From Aphis gossypii (Eukaryota > Arthropoda > Insecta > Hemiptera > Aphididae): a stretch of DNA of 64,000 nt. A model generated the notes under the pieces. It saw only the letters and a list, made by a program, of their open reading frames with translations, was not told the DNA's origin and searched no databases. A program made the translations under genes and the position numbers. The stretch spans positions 50,489,213-50,553,212 of the forward strand of contig NC_065531.1 of NCBI RefSeq assembly GCF_020184175.1, read 5' to 3'. Every line of letters starts with the position of its first letter. The stretch's first letter is position 1. This document shows positions 1-15,500 of the stretch, piece by piece.

Positions 1-1286
1 AACGTTAAATAAAAAAAAATTAAACCACAATAAAAATTCAATTAGAATGTAAGTTGTTACTGGTGTGGACAGTTTTACAGAATGACAATAATTTTGATGT
101 CTTCCCATTTTGATATGCACTATTATCGTTGATCATAATATTTAATTATATAATTACCTTATACTAGTTATACTAATGAATAATGCGAGTAATAAAATAA
201 TAATAATTTAATTATCACAAATAGGTACTTACTTTTATACTATATCTAATGGAGAAATGATAGTAGATATAATATTTATAATATAATATATTAGATATTA
301 AAACTATCTTGAACAAATTATGGTCATTACTCATTAGTGTTGAGAATTTTAATTATTGACGTATTATACATATATACATTTATTTAGATTTAGTAAGAGC
401 AAACAAAAGTTTCTACCAATATATGTCATACTGTCGCCTTTTTACTTGATAATAACCGAATGTTTACATATATTAAATAGGTATAAAAATTTTATACTAC
501 AACACCCATAGACTATAGTAGATTAATTCTAGTTTTATATGAAAAATACTTTGACCACATATTTTCTACTGATGATTAGTGTAATCATGTGGATATCAAT
601 AAATACTTACATAGTAATCTCAATACGTTTATACACAGTTTATATTATTTAGGGTATTATATACTATGTAGGTACTATGTACTACATGCTAGCAATTAGT
701 TTTTGATTCAACTATTTCAATAAAATCATTAAATTGCTGTATGCATTTATGTTTAGTTTACAAAAATCTGTATTTAATATAAAAATATTTTATAAAAATT
801 TAAAATATTTATATTTTAATTCCACGGCATTCTTTTAAAAAAGCCCTGCAAAAGTTATCAACAATGATTTTTTTCAGGAGTAAACGACATATTTCTTTTG
901 TATACACTTATACTCAGTTAAATTAAAACATTTTCATATTTTAAACCTAACCACTAATTATATTGAAAAATTTCCTACAGTTTGAAAAAAAAAATTGTCG
1001 AGATCGTACATTTTTCAGCTGAGTTTTGGCAACTTTATGATACTTTGTGGTTTCAACATGTGTTTAGTTTATTAGAATATGAATTTGAATTATTATATCG
1101 AAATAATTCAAATAATATTCATGGGCCATATTATTATTTTCCTTATCGATACTCTGGGTATTTATAAAACGCGCGCGGCTAGATAACCGGTTTCGATCTA
1201 GGTGAGGTACCGCTGCATATGCGCGAAGTGTGGGGGAATGAGTACAGTTTTAGAACAGTGCCGCAGTTGTTTCGATAGCAGCACAC
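1..1286. other. AT-rich noncoding stretch
   Basis: Low-complexity AT-rich DNA. The only open frame (982-1167) starts at TTG and has no recognisable content. The last 130 bases become GC-richer next to the MITE. Confidence 0.6.
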
Positions 1287-1317
1287 GACGGCCGTAAAAT
1301 CATAATTTTTTTACAAC

Positions 1318-1636
1318 AACATGGTTTTTTGATTCCAATAGTACTCAAGTCTCATTAGTCGTAGAAACATGATTTTGGTACCAAATTAAACGTGAGAAGT
1401 TGTACTAAAAACTGTTGGAACAGAATTTTGATATCTCAATTTGCTGATTTTATATAATTTTTTAAAAATTTCAAAATTTTAACAAATTTCAAATATAAAT
1501 AAAATCGGTTTGAAAACAAATTTCAAAAATTTGTTCCAACAGTTTTTAGTACAACTTCTCACGTTTAATTTGATACAAAAATCATGTTTCTACGACTAAT
1601 GAGACTTGAGTACTATTGGAATCAAAAAACCATGTT
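1318..1636. mobile_element. Foldback MITE with 105-bp inverted arms
   Basis: The left arm 1318-1422 and right arm 1532-1636 are reverse complements, differing at only about two positions of 105. The spacer of about 110 bp is AT-rich and itself partly self-complementary. There is no coding capacity, so any transposition relied on another element's transposase. A direct repeat gacggcc sits outside the arms at 1287-1293 and 1661-1667 and could be a target-site duplication, with extra terminal sequence between it and the arms. The superfamily is not clear. Confidence 0.8.
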
Positions 1637-1667
1637 TTACGGTCGATTTTTTCCTAGTGTGACGGCC

Positions 1668-4600
1668 TCTTAAGTAAAATTTGCAATGAAAATAAAAATT
1701 TATTTATTTATAGACTTTTTAACTCGTTATAGTCAGCTATATGAAAAAAAACGCTCATACCTTTAAGTACATATCGTCCTCTGTTTTATTATTGTTTTAC
1801 GTTTAACAAAACAATCGAGACAAAGCCTCTCCAATAAAAGTATACTCTTACTAACACGCATACGAAAAACGTTTGCAAATCAACTCTCTCTTCCTCTTCT
1901 CTACGTATATCTCTGTTTACTCGGAATATATTTATATACGATTTATACTACACCGTGACAGCAATGCGTCTTGTCGCGTTATTATTATTTACTCTCGTCG
2001 CGATATTATTACAACGACATTCTATATACCTATTGTCTCACGCGTTATTATAGGACTTGAATTTGTGATAATGACGTGACACTCGAAAATCTAAATAATA
2101 CAATAAAAACCAAACCACAATACGAACGGAAAAATAATCGAAATCAATGATGACCAAGAGTGCTAATACATGTACATACATTGTACATGTCACACAAAAA
2201 CCATGTAGGTTTGTCCGACGTATATCCAATCTTTTCGGAGCTTTTCACGCGAAATAGGTGAACTTGACGATGAAAAATGTTATACGGTTATTATACGTTT
2301 ACGCCGCCGTCGTCAAGACTCGTCAGTTATTCACGGGCTTAACAACCAGCGAGACTGGCTTTTCCGTAAGACTGATTAATGAATCCGTTTTCACTATTTT
2401 CGCCATTTTCACTGTGACTCGGAACCTATATAGCACAACACGACGTAAAGTCTTTTTTTTATTATTAATTATAGCTTTGAGTTATTTACAGTTTAATAAT
2501 TAGAAATTATTAAAAGAAGGCTTAGATAAAATCAAGGTAGAATAATAATTATAAAAATTAAACATTTGTGAAAATTAAAAGTTTCAGTTGACTTATGTAT
2601 AAAAATAAATCGCGTGTTTTATAGCGAGTACTAAATTCTTGATAACTGGTATTGAGGATCAATAAATTGAGAATGTTTTGGGATTGTAACAAACTTTAAC
2701 TCGACATATTATTATTCTTAATTTACGATGGAGTGAAGATTATCTTAGGAATTTGATATTTAAATTCCCCTAAGTGGGTTATGATTTTTTAGGATAATCT
2801 GACCTTCGTAAAAAATGTTCCGGTTAACATAACTATACCTTTCTCTACGGAGGAAATTCTTTGCAGAAATATTGAAAAATCATACTCTCTCATATTATGG
2901 TCTTATAAACCTAGGATATTTTTATCCCGGAGAGGGGGAGGGGTAGATACGAATATTTTATTATGAATAAAAATATGGCCAGGAAATTCTTTATCCGGCA
3001 CCGTTCGGCTATTCACGTTTGAATAATTATCCGTCGTAAGATTTGAATGCGATACCAGCTGGTTTTGTTTTCTGTTTTGCTCCTGAAGAATAATATCATA
3101 AGTTACATACTAAAATGTTTGTCAGCGGATTATTATTAATTATATTGTTATTTCATTAGGTGATGTCTACAGCATAATAACACAGTAACATATTGTAACG
3201 ACACGTCTCGGCGTACACCTATAATTATATCGTGTACGGGGATCGACAGACCAAACGCGCAAATACGACGTCAATAGCGTTGTGGTCGTGTACGCGTATT
3301 AAATTATCATTTGGCAGATTAACCGCTCGCATATTAAAAACGATAATTCGGATAGCTGCTACTGGGTTCGAAGCTCGAGAAAACGACTACGGTTTATTTG
3401 ATATTCTTCGGGCGTCCCGGAATTTCGCAGACATTCTTCTTTTCCCCCCCGAGACGTTTACGATATTGTAATGGTATAATGTACATTATACGTAATATAT
3501 TATTTACGTGCATGTGTATGCATATTATATATTATTATAATAACGCAGAGAAATATAAATGGGAACACGGTGCTGAGTGCGTCGGGGCGAGAACAACAAA
3601 AGTGTTATTATATATTGTGTGTACGTATATAATGGTATGTATAGTGTACTGAATGTCGACTGTATGATAAAATATTATTATAACGTGATAATATATACAT
3701 AAAAAAAAAAAAAAACGACAATAATTTATTATATTATTGACCATTTGTTAACGTTTTCCGACGATTCCGGTCGTCATTGCACGATATACGTGTGTACGCG
3801 TGCCGTAATCGAGTATATTAATTCAATATTAATAACCGCAGATGGCGTACAGTAAAATAGTCATATTGGTAAAATAGTTATCGAGGTTTTATTTACCTTC
3901 ATCGGAATAATTTACGTCATAAAAACACGCATCTGCCCGAGCGGCAATCAACAATCATAATAATGTAAAAGTAATATGATGTATATATTATAATGTAAAG
4001 TACTCTGTATATTCATCTGATAACTTCTATAGTTTAAATGTATACATTACGTTTATTAAAATAATATTCTAAAACTCGCAAAATTTATATAATTATAATA
4101 ATATCGAGTGGTGCAAAATTAGTTGCCGTAAAACTATTCAATAGACTAGCTCTATTTTGTAGTATAAATGTATTATTCAAAATCTATAAATAAAATTATC
4201 AAAACAAATATTTTATAAAATACTTAAATTCAACATGTTTAATTATTATTATTATCGTTACCTACAACATCCTATCTATTCAACAACGATAAAATTACTG
4301 AACAACTATATAACTATAGTATAATATAATATAATATTTACAGAAACAAATGCAATTACTACAAATAATATTTCAACAATAATTTTAAATCCTGCGCTGA
4401 AAGATAAATGTTTTTATAATGTAACAATATTTCTTACGAGTTTTTAGAGCAGTAAAAATGCTTTGATTTTTAAATTTGGAAGTGGTGTCTGTTAGAAAAT
4501 TGGATAGAATCGCCGATTTGAGAGATAAAAAGTAAAAAATACTCAATAGTTTACATATAATTTTTGAAAAAAACACAACTAAAAAAAGGGAAAACAGTAA

Positions 4601-7600
4601 TTTTTACGCATAATCAGTATTTATTGAAAAAAATTGCAATAGCATTTGTAAATCAATTTTTTTTATCTATATCATGAAAATTTTCAAATAATTCTATATT
4701 AATAATTTTATTAAATATGCACGGTAATACAGCAGGTTTAATTGGTCAATTCTCGTTAAAAATTATCTTTTTTTTTTTATTATAACCATAAAAAATGTCT
4801 TTCTATAAGTCTATACTTTACTATTGAATTTTAACAAGTAAAAGCATTTTAACTGTAACTGAAAAAATGCGGCAAAGTTCCAAAGAAAAAGTTTCTTGAA
4901 ATTTCCTGAGCAATTTTTCGCAACACAAAATTGTAGGGTAGTAAGTGGTGTATATTTTGGCAATTCCCCAATTAAAAATGCATGCGCACATGTTATAAAA
5001 TAAAAATAAAAATTCAATATTTTGGTTGAAAAATAAATAGACGTAAAGTTTTAAATCAATGTTTGGTTTCTGACCAACGAACTAAAATCGACCAGACGAA
5101 TATAAAAAAAAATAAAAAAACGAATAGCCATAAAAAATAATCACTTTTAATAATTAATTTTGTTCGCATACACGTTTTAAATCCGAATTGACGGCGTTTA
5201 AACGGTTCAGTCTTGCTGTAAGAATTAAGTAATTTTGTTTATATATTTGTATTGTGTTATGTTCCACTGTGCTATAATATTGTCTACACCCAGAAAATAA
5301 ACACTAGTTGTTGACAGTTGAAGCCCTGATTTCGTATAGAGCATTTCCAGGTCAACGGAGTGTTTACTGCTGAAATACATCCTTTAGATTTAAAGTAATT
5401 TTCAGGATTTGTATTACACATGACCTTGTTTTAAAATTTTCCTGAAAATACTGAACACAAGGTAAGGCGTTGTCGTGAATGCGACATGAAAGATAATAAT
5501 ACAACTGTATGTGATTTGCACAAGGTATGTTGAAGCCGGAAGTCTGAGAAAATCATATTTATATCACGAAAATAAACGCTACCAAAAAGTGTATTTCCTC
5601 AGTTTTTTTTTTATTTTTATTAAGACATTTATTGTAATATTATACACGTACCGTGAATCGTTTGGTCTGACAATATGTATCGAAACAATGCGATTTCCCA
5701 AAAGCCGTCTAATAGATAGAACAATAAACATATTATTTTTGTTTCTTTAGAATTTAGATCCAAAGACAAATACGACATGTACTTGACAACATAACTTAAC
5801 AAACTGAGCTCCCCGTTACGACTTTGGTACAAAAACTACACAGCGGATAGACCAAATTAATAAATATTTAAAAAATCCTCTTACCAGATTCCCAGGGGTT
5901 GAGAATTTAAATTGATATATTAGAAACTACGTTACGATTAAATTAATCTATTGGGAAAAAAAACACAGTATAGTAATTTTATATTAATACCTGCAGACAA
6001 TAAAATAAATATACATAGATAAACTAACAATAATGCATTGTTAACTTAGTCATTGAGTTAATATTGTTTATTATTGCAAAATTATTTTTATTTATCTTAT
6101 AAGTATACATATTGTTATAAAAATGTTGAATTAACAATTTTGACTTAGGATAATTGAGTAAAATCTTGAAATAAAAATAATAACCTACACAATGATAATA
6201 TGGTATACATATAATATTAAGCCAATACGGCAATACAATCATAATGTTTATTTAGGAATACAGTAAAAATGAATTAAATTATTATCTCTGTTCAGGATTC
6301 CACTTGGATAAACAATATAAATACAAACATTTAACATATATTGCAGAAAATAGAAGCATTTTTATCGCTCAAAAAGGTGATGGCAAACCCAAAAATAAAA
6401 CATATTGTTGTAAAACTATAAGTTCATTGCTCTGATTAAATTCTAAAAAACAAACAAACCAATATTATACGTAATTTAATATTTTATTTTCATACTTTAC
6501 GAAACCGGAAAAATTAAGTCAAAGGTATATAATATTAAAGTAGATATAATATGTATAGTTTATGTATATTGTATGTTGTAAGTGTATTTTATTATGCGAT
6601 ATTTTATTTTTTTGTATTGATATATAAATGTATATACCTAACCCATTTCTTATACATATATTATTATTTTAAAGCCGTAGAATTTTAATGGCTAAGTTAT
6701 TTTGGGTTTTTCCCTTAAAACATTTTTTTTACTTGTAACTATTTAATATTTATTAAGATACATCGATAAACATTTTATTTATACTCTTAGAAATGGTTTT
6801 TCGTCTACGAAAAGTTGATGTGATATGCAATATAAAATACACATGGATCGAACTGATTTCCGAAAACTATTTTTCAAAACCATAATTTAAGGACTCATCA
6901 ATTCACCAATATTGTAAAACTATTCATAATACAGGGTTTAAGCTATATAATATATATTATATTTCTTACTTTTGAGATATATATTTTTATTTATAAATTG
7001 TAAAATATATAAAAATAAAAATAGAATATGCTATTTGTTAACAGTTGTGTATGTAGTGTATGTATAATGTATATAAACATAATATTTTATTAATATTTTT
7101 ATTTTTACTTTTTTCGTCTCTTATAATACGATATGTAAATAAATTTATAGTTAGTGAATTAAAAGTAAAACTGTAATTTTGACAGTGATCGTTTATATTA
7201 TTATGACTGGGTTCTGTACACTTATTTATATACAATATACATATTCATGAATATATTAACTACAATAAAATTAAATATATATTTATGCAATTATAAACTT
7301 AAAATTAAACGAATATTCAAATATCATAAATGTTAGATGTCTACTACTCGCATAATATGTAGGCAGAGGCTTCTATTTAATTGCGCTTAAGTGAGTCAAT
7401 TTTAAATCATCTGTTTTTTTTTTTTTAATATACTAAACCCGAAATACACATCCTACCGTGGCCAAAACGGTAATACTTTTAAAAATATTTTATTATGATT
7501 TCATTATTCTCATTCTTGGTCATATTTTTCACCACTTATATTATTTTATACAGTTGTATGCATTAGCAAAATCAATGCGTTTATCCAAGATTTATGTTAT

Positions 7601-10600
7601 TCTCAAATATACCTATAACGAAAATGGTAATTGATCTAGTAGAAGTGGGTATTTTATTAAAATTATCGTATATTTTACGTAAATAATTTTTAACAAATTA
7701 TTTTAGAGCTTTTGTTATGTTATGCGGCATATTTGAGACCACGACGCACTATGGATTACATCGTATTGTAGTTTCTAAGAAGTCAAGGGGACAAAGTAAA
7801 TCCCTTTGGTTGTAAACATAATATTACTTTAAGAAATATACCATTAGTCGAAAAACAAACATTGCAGATTTGTTTACTTGTTTACTCGTACGTTCAAAAA
7901 GCGCGTTTATGAAATGTTGAAAAATATCCTAAGACCCGATCTTGGTAAATCAGATATTTGTTCCAGTACCTAGTCAAGTGTTCTTATCGAACATTGTTTA
8001 TTTCCTGTTCTATTGAACGATATAACATTTTATATTGTCACCAATGTACATAGTCAGAAAACAAAACAAAACAATCGTATAAGTTTAAAACCTATTGATA
8101 AAGTTTCCATTACTGAAAAAAGGATATAATATTATACCCATTAAACAAACAAGGTGCGTATTATATTTTTTGATATAAATACCCTAATTTCATTTATAAT
8201 TTACACTGAGACATTAACTTATGGACTGATTTTATAAAAAATAATTTTTAGAGGCTATTTTCGGCTAATATGTATATTTAGATGGATATTTTACTTCGTT
8301 TCTTATTCGTCGAGCACGAAACGGTTGAGACGACTGGCGTACTAAAAAGTCGAAAATTTTTCTCAAAAAGAAAAACGGAAACAGCGTGTCGCAGAAAGAG
8401 CGACAATAATAATATAATAAAATAATAATAATAATAGTAGAAGTAGTAATAATACGTATTTTTACGGTCAAAAAATATGCGCGTGAATGGGACGGGCACG
8501 AGACGAGAAGTGGCTGATTTTACAACCCAACTTGCATAAAATCGCAAACGAAAGAAAGAATGAAAAAAAAAATACGTTCGGACGGTCTCTGAATGTAATT
8601 CCACGAGCACTTTTATTATTACGACGACGATGACATCCCTCGCAATAACTGCTCTGGACGAGGGAACCTGATGACGCAGCCACGAAAACTGACTGTACAT
8701 AATATAATATAATATGTATATGTATAAGCTATATACCCGGCAATTTCGGTTTTATTATTGTTTTTATTTTTTATTTTTATACATTTAACGCGTGATAAAC
8801 TCGAAAAGTCCTATCGACTCGTACGTAAACCCTCAATCCTACCATAACATTATCTAATTTCGGTGTTTAGACAGTTCGCGGAATAAAATAAATTCTTCTA
8901 TAAAACGATAACCGACACACTTGAAATGATTTCAAAATATCCGTCGCGCAATTTGCGAGTCCTAACTACAGCACGCAAAACATGAGATATTCTCTATAAA
9001 ATCGCTATGTTAATATACCTATTGATTTTTTTTTTCTTGAATATAATAATTTGTACAAACCGCATAATACGATAACTATTTCATTTTAAAAACTTGAGAT
9101 AACTCACTAAAATGTATCTTGTTATTTGTTTAACATACTTTAACTACACTAAAAAATGTTTTCGCAAACAAGAAAATCCTACGAATATAGCTTCTAGATC
9201 TTTGACTCCTCTTGAGACCCTGTTTTGTTAAGTAGTAATATAATTATAAACTGATATGATTATAAATTTAGTGAAATTAAATGTAAAATGTTTATTTTAC
9301 ATCCATAGTTAATAATTGTTGATAAATTAGTACTTATAAGTTTGCGAGATTACTAAGTATTATACCGACCGAAAAGGCTACTATAATATTTAAGTATACA
9401 TTGGATTTATTTACTTGACCCGTTGCTCTATAGTAGGTAGGTAAAAACCTTTACAAACATAGATGCATCTCTAATCAACGACATAAATCAACAAACCAAG
9501 TCACTTAAGTTAAAAAAAAAAAAAATAAATAAATAATATTGTTAATTTCTCCAAGTATATCAAACATACGAGCTCTTATAAAAACGTTATATCTTGTTAT
9601 TCATTATTATAGAACAACCTTAAAATACTTTTTACATAGTGTTATTCTGCTATCTATTTATTTATTTTTACGTGATACTCCATTGATTAAACTAAAAAAA
9701 GGTTTTAAATAGCTATATTTAGTATAATTTTGCATTATATTAATATGGTCTCGGTCTTAGTTTTCTTAATTACCTATTCAATTTATAATAATTTTTTGGT
9801 TAGAAATAAACTTATCTCATAACTGGTATTGTATAGTACTATATACTATATTTTTATTTATTTTATGTATCAAAAAGCCATGCGACGTTTATATTCAATG
9901 AAATGTAAAATACATATTGTAGTTTTTCTAGGTCAAAATAAGTAATTCCCCGACTAATATAAATTGAGATTACTACCAGAAACATCATCATATTGATGTA
10001 TACATAAAGTATGACATTATTAGTAAGGAAGTTTATTAAACAAAAGAATGAATTTTAACGTTGTGCCGTCACAACAATATAATAACACGAAGCAACTATT
10101 TTATTACTTACATTTATTCGAATATTTATTATCAATTGTTAACAAATTATTGATAGCTGTAAAATGTACTAACGAATGATTTTATTATAAAATAAGTACA
10201 TTAGTGCGTGACACCGACAATCAAACTGCTTTTTCCCTTCATTTAAGGGAAGAATAACTCGGTGTACTTTCAATAGATTTTAAAGATCATTAGTTTAAAT
10301 TGTATAAATTAATATACAGCCATATTACACTTATATTTTATCTTATAAAAATGTAAAATAAACTAATCGAGAAAAAGCCATAACGAACGTAATAGAATAG
10401 GTGCAATGCTCCGATAATCGAATTTTCATTTTTCTCCTGTATCATATTATAATTTAAAGAGTCATCAACACATTACCTTATCTCGTCGTCATTTTATTTC
10501 GATTAAACAGCAAGCTGGTTTTAAAGTTCTATGTCATGTAATAGAGAATGTAATGATATGCATGAATATATAGCCGCTATAATACTATCTGCAGGTCGCT

Positions 10601-12290
10601 TTGTCTTTTTATGCGTCTAGCCACATTATAATATATGTACGAGTGAGCGTATAATATAACACATAATATTACCACTAGCTAATTCCTATTTCCTGTAACA
10701 TAAAGCCAGATTTGTGTTTACACGTTGCTTAAAAAGATTACATTCAGCGTTTATTCGACTCATGTAGGACTGTACACGAAAATATTATTTTAAAGATATC
10801 CTCAATAATCATTTTTTTTTTTTTTACATTTTCATTTACGAAGATACTTTTTTATTGTGTTAAACTACAGACATTATTAAGATTATATATGATAAACATA
10901 ATATATACTTATAAATAGTAAATTGGAAGTTTGATAAAAGTTATTTTTTTTTTTTTTGAATTACGTAGCTCATTAATGCTATTGAAATTTAAAACAACCT
11001 TTCTATTGATTACAGAATTGTTCGAAAATTGCTTTTTTTTCGAAAGAGAATTGTATAAACTTCACTAAAATCATTATATTTATTCATATTTTAGGTGTCA
11101 TAAAATGTAATAAATGACAGAACCTACTCAAATAACACTGCTGATTGTGCCCCATAGATATAAATTAAATCTTACAAATACAGAAATAAAAAAACTTGGA
11201 ACTTGTTGTTGGCTCCAGAAAAAAGAGACAAAGTAGTTGGTATAATTGGTATAAGCATATTCCTCATTGTAAAAATATTCGATTGTCTGAACGATACAAC
11301 TCACAGATGCGTTAGTTGTATTAATTTCTTTTTCTCGTCATAATTAAATTTATTTGAAAACAAAATCAATCGAGTTGAAAAGGAGAAAAAGAGAAAAAAG
11401 CTCTGAAAAATTGTAATTGCATAAAGCTAGTGATTATACATAAATTCAGAATTCAAAGCAGGTATCAAAAACGTTTTTTAAATGAAAATATTAAATACTA
11501 AAAAAATATATTATAATTATGAATGTTCACGTCAGAACGTAAATGTATATACCGATTGTTCAGTGAATAATTGTTTGGGGGAAATATTTAGAAAGCTGTT
11601 AACATTGTCTAGAAAATAATAAATATTTTACATAACTATCTCCAAAGATAAAACGCATGTAATAAATATTAAATTTATTAAGTGGATTTAAAATATATAA
11701 AAATTTGTACAGAATGCTCTAAACTATTTTTTTTTCAAATCAAAAACTCGTTTAACACATCAAAGAACCTTTAAGTATAATTTTTATTTTACTTCGTTAA
11801 ACATTTTTCAGTACGTACATACATGTTATAGAGAATGTATGGAATTTTCCTCTTTTTTATTAAATATTTTTTCATAAATTTTACAAGTTAAACAGCACGC
11901 ATCCACTAATAACGTTTGCAGCACAATGAAAGGTAACACTAATGCATTTCTACATTATTTTTTCTTCCATTTTATTTAGCTTAACTTAATCTTTAAATGT
12001 ATATACGATATTACTTAATATTACAATGCCATCATATTATTATCTTTATAAAAAGTCACCTCTTTCAACAAAATATGTGTTCGAGAAACTCAAAGCATAT
12101 TTTTATGTATAAAGCGCTCAGTGTTATTTTTCGTTATTATGAAATTCTTTACAGTAATATAATAATATTATATGATACGTGTTATTTTACGGACTTCGGT
12201 CATTATTCGCTGCATATAATATTATACACGAGCTGTCCGGACCAAGTCTGTTGGTATTCTAACAAACCGATATTCGTGAATAAATACGGT
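1668..12290. other. Long noncoding stretch, mostly AT-rich
   Basis: No gene recognised. Slightly GC-richer patches occur at about 1,800-2,500, 3,150-3,900 and 8,270-8,700; their short frames have no domains. There is a run of A near 3,703-3,716 and one near 9,513-9,526 followed by AAAT units, which could be retroposon tails without a visible body. If the Pde11 reading is right, this is intron of that gene. Confidence 0.6.
8404..8455. repeat. Imperfect (AAT)n tract
   Basis: AAT units are interrupted by single changes and by AGT units. It is responsible for the poly-Tyr stretch in the 140-codon minus-strand open frame 8278-8700, which is why that frame is not called a gene. Confidence 0.75.
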
Positions 12291-12570
12291 GTTTATAAGT
12301 TTATGAATATCATAACCAATCAATGAAGCACCAGCAGAATCGAGAAGTAAACCACAAAAGTACAACATCGGCACTCAATTTCAATATCAGCATAGCTACA
12401 TCGTAGAGTGTGACCACGACTGACCGTGCACAGGACCGATAACAGGCGACAACGGACAATCACATTTGACGAACTGCGCTAGAAACCGACACGCGTTACC
12501 GCGTTATCGGTATGATCGACAAGACGACACCTATAATTAATATATGGACACGAAATGCATGAACGCAGTG
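12291..12570 (+). other. GC-richer patch with possible 5' exon and donor
   Basis: About 280 bases with clearly more C, G and CpG than the flanks, ending in ATGGACACGAAATGCATGAA and then CGCA followed by GTGAGTAT, a good donor (GT at 12568). The ATG at 12544 has an in-frame stop just upstream. The coding part would be only eight residues, so this is a weak candidate first exon. Confidence 0.2.
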
Positions 12571-15500
12571 AGTATACACGTGATTTTACAAAGATCTATT
12601 ACCGACGATATTACTATAAGAACTAAGTTCAAAATAAAACAGTCCAATCATAATTCAAGAATTGACCAGAACAACATGTCTCAATTGTATTATTTATCAA
12701 TATAAAAACAGTACTAAGAAAACACAATCTAAAATTAAGGAAATATAATATAAGATATTAACTACCTGTATTAAATGATCATTAATTGTAAATTATTAAC
12801 CTGTGAGTGTAAACGTATAGCTGCAGTATTATCGAGTTTTACTGTGTATGACGTTTGTATATTTCGTGTCCTTGGATGGGAAAATCAATTAAATTTAAAT
12901 ATAAATACATTTTTACGTGAAATGTACAAAGTTTTGTAACATTTATAAAACATTATATTTTTAAAGGTATTTTTAGATTATTTAAATTCACGATTAATTT
13001 CCAGCCGTTAAGAATCGTAAAACCTTGTACGATGACTCAACAAATTTCATCCATAACCAAAAGCAAATAGTTCGATTTCTACGCGTCATGTCAATGTTGA
13101 AAATTTAAACGAATAAATAAAATTGAAAACCCACTTTAATGCACACCGCATTATGATGACCGCTTGGTATTAATTTGGCCGTGGTTATTAACTTTTATAT
13201 TTCCCATACTTAGTTGAAATTTCAAATAAAACGATATTATGAAACATTACATGGGATAAGATTACAAAAAAAAAAAAAAAAATTATAAAAGCCGTTTAGT
13301 CAATTTTCTTGAATCGTGTGTAGTGAATTGAAAAACATTAAAATATATATTAATTCATGTAAAAACAATTATCCGCTACAGGATTAATGCGATTCTATTT
13401 GAGAATTAGTGGTAAGTTATAATATACTAGTAGTATAATACAGTGTTTTTATATTTTATAGACGGCAAATTGAATTATGTCTAGATACTATGTCAGAATG
13501 ATTAAAAACCATTAGCATCTTAGCATCAAGTTCAGTTTTTATTAATACAATTTAGAATATCTGAAAAAATAATTAAAGTACATCGTGTATTTTTTTAAAC
13601 ACCATAATTTATTGTGTCTTCTTCAACCAATTTTAATTACCATTCTGCTTCATCATTCGAATTTTAAATCGTTCTTATTATTATGGTCGAATAAGGTTTA
13701 ATGTATTCACGGTTGTAAACAAAAATAAATAAAAAATTTAAGTATTTATTAGACATCGTTAAAATCAAAATCAATAAACTTGTCCATTTCTTGCAGTCAG
13801 TAAAAATAAAAATAAAATAAAATTTTATAAATGTTATAACCAGCATATTCCAAAAATCGATAAGTATACTTAATAATATGGATATAATATACTTGAAGAA
13901 AAAACATACTAAATCAGAAAATAAACCAAAAAAAATTAAATTAAATTTATATACATTTAAATGCAATTTTAAATAATATGTAAGTTTGCTATAATTGTAT
14001 TACTATAGCTGCGTTTAAAATGTTCAACCCATTGAACTAAACTAAATATCAAATAAATATATTTTATCCAATAATTTCAAATTTAAATTGTCATGGTTTA
14101 GAAATATTTTACCACAATATTAGATGTTTCAAGTTTTAATTTTTCGTACACAAAACAATATATTAAACAGAAATTAAATTATATTTTAAAATTTATTTGT
14201 TTGTCTATAAAAGTAAAAAATGTTAATTAAAGAAATTTAATAAAAATAACATTAAATTTTAAATTGAAGGCTAATTCGAAGATTTTTAATATCAGACAAA
14301 ATTGTATTTTTATTTTTTATTTGTAGTTTTAATACCTAAAATATTATTTTTGAAAGAAAACTTAATGATTTCTATAATATAATAATTAACCACATACCTA
14401 AACATAATGTGAAATAATGCTGTTTTTTATATTTTAATTATATAACAATATATATATATTATATTAATAATAAACACATTATTATAGTATTTGTAGTGTT
14501 TAAATATAATTTATAATAATTACCAATAAGAATGGCGTGTGTAACCTAATCGAATTCGGGTTTTAAAGTGTTTAAGAAAGTTACTTATTTACGTCAAACT
14601 TTTTTTTACACTTATTCCGAACACGTAGTCGGTAGTTACTAGAACGTCTTATAATTGAAGAACCGACTGAGCGTGAGAGATAGAAAATGGCAAATTGTTT
14701 TTGTCATTACGATAATAATTAATTTGAGCGCTCTGGATACCTGTACTCTAAACCGATGCACCACAATTGTCTATTCGGAACGCCGTGTTACATAAATAAC
14801 GTGACACTACAACATTATTATATTATTATCATATTCATTTTTAATTTAATTTTTTCTAAAACATATTTCGTAAAATGCTAATAAAAAAATAAATTTCAAT
14901 AAAATTGATTGTATGCTTTTGTTTTTCCGTTGTAGCCGAAGTATGGAAGTACAAAATAAATAATTAATCATCAGTAGGTTTTAAAATTTATTAACCGACA
15001 CATGACTGAGTTAAAATTGATTAAAACTTCTTTATTATAACTATATTCAAGACATTCTATATTATGAATTTTTAAAATAAACTATTCTCGGATCTATTTA
15101 CTTGAAGTTAGTTTATTTAACTAAATATTTAAAAATTAAATTTATTAATGAAGCTCGAAACTACACTGCAAACTGTCCATTAAGATACTAAAACATGTAC
15201 GAGATGTCAAATACCTTTTCATCCTTGACATGTAACAACAGAACTGCATTTTCAAAATTTTCGGTATAAATATCAATCATATTAAATTACATATTTCGCT
15301 GAATACTATTTTTTTAAACAAACGCAAGATTTTACGAAAATCTGATTTTCCGAGAGAGTAAAAATTACAAAACTCTATTACCGTCGTATTCATATATACA
15401 AGTATAACAAGGATATAACAAGGACTCGGTCATTATTTATATGATATAAAATTGATCAGAAATTACACTAGACATGTTTAATGTCTGATTAAAATAAGTG

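Noticed and set aside
2730..2815. Weak inverted pair around agattatc
   Set aside because: Arms are about 8-10 bases with mismatches, as expected by chance.
3364..3385. GGTTCGAAGCTC, similar to a tRNA B box
   Set aside because: No matching A box or cloverleaf could be traced around it.
8278..8700. 140-codon minus-strand frame with ATG
   Set aside because: Its Tyr run comes from an AAT microsatellite, there is no recognisable domain, and two other frames on the same strand are also open there.
13664..13966. 100-codon hydrophobic minus-strand frame
   Set aside because: It starts at TTG, and the Phe/Ile/Leu content simply reflects T-rich DNA; no membrane protein family is recognised.
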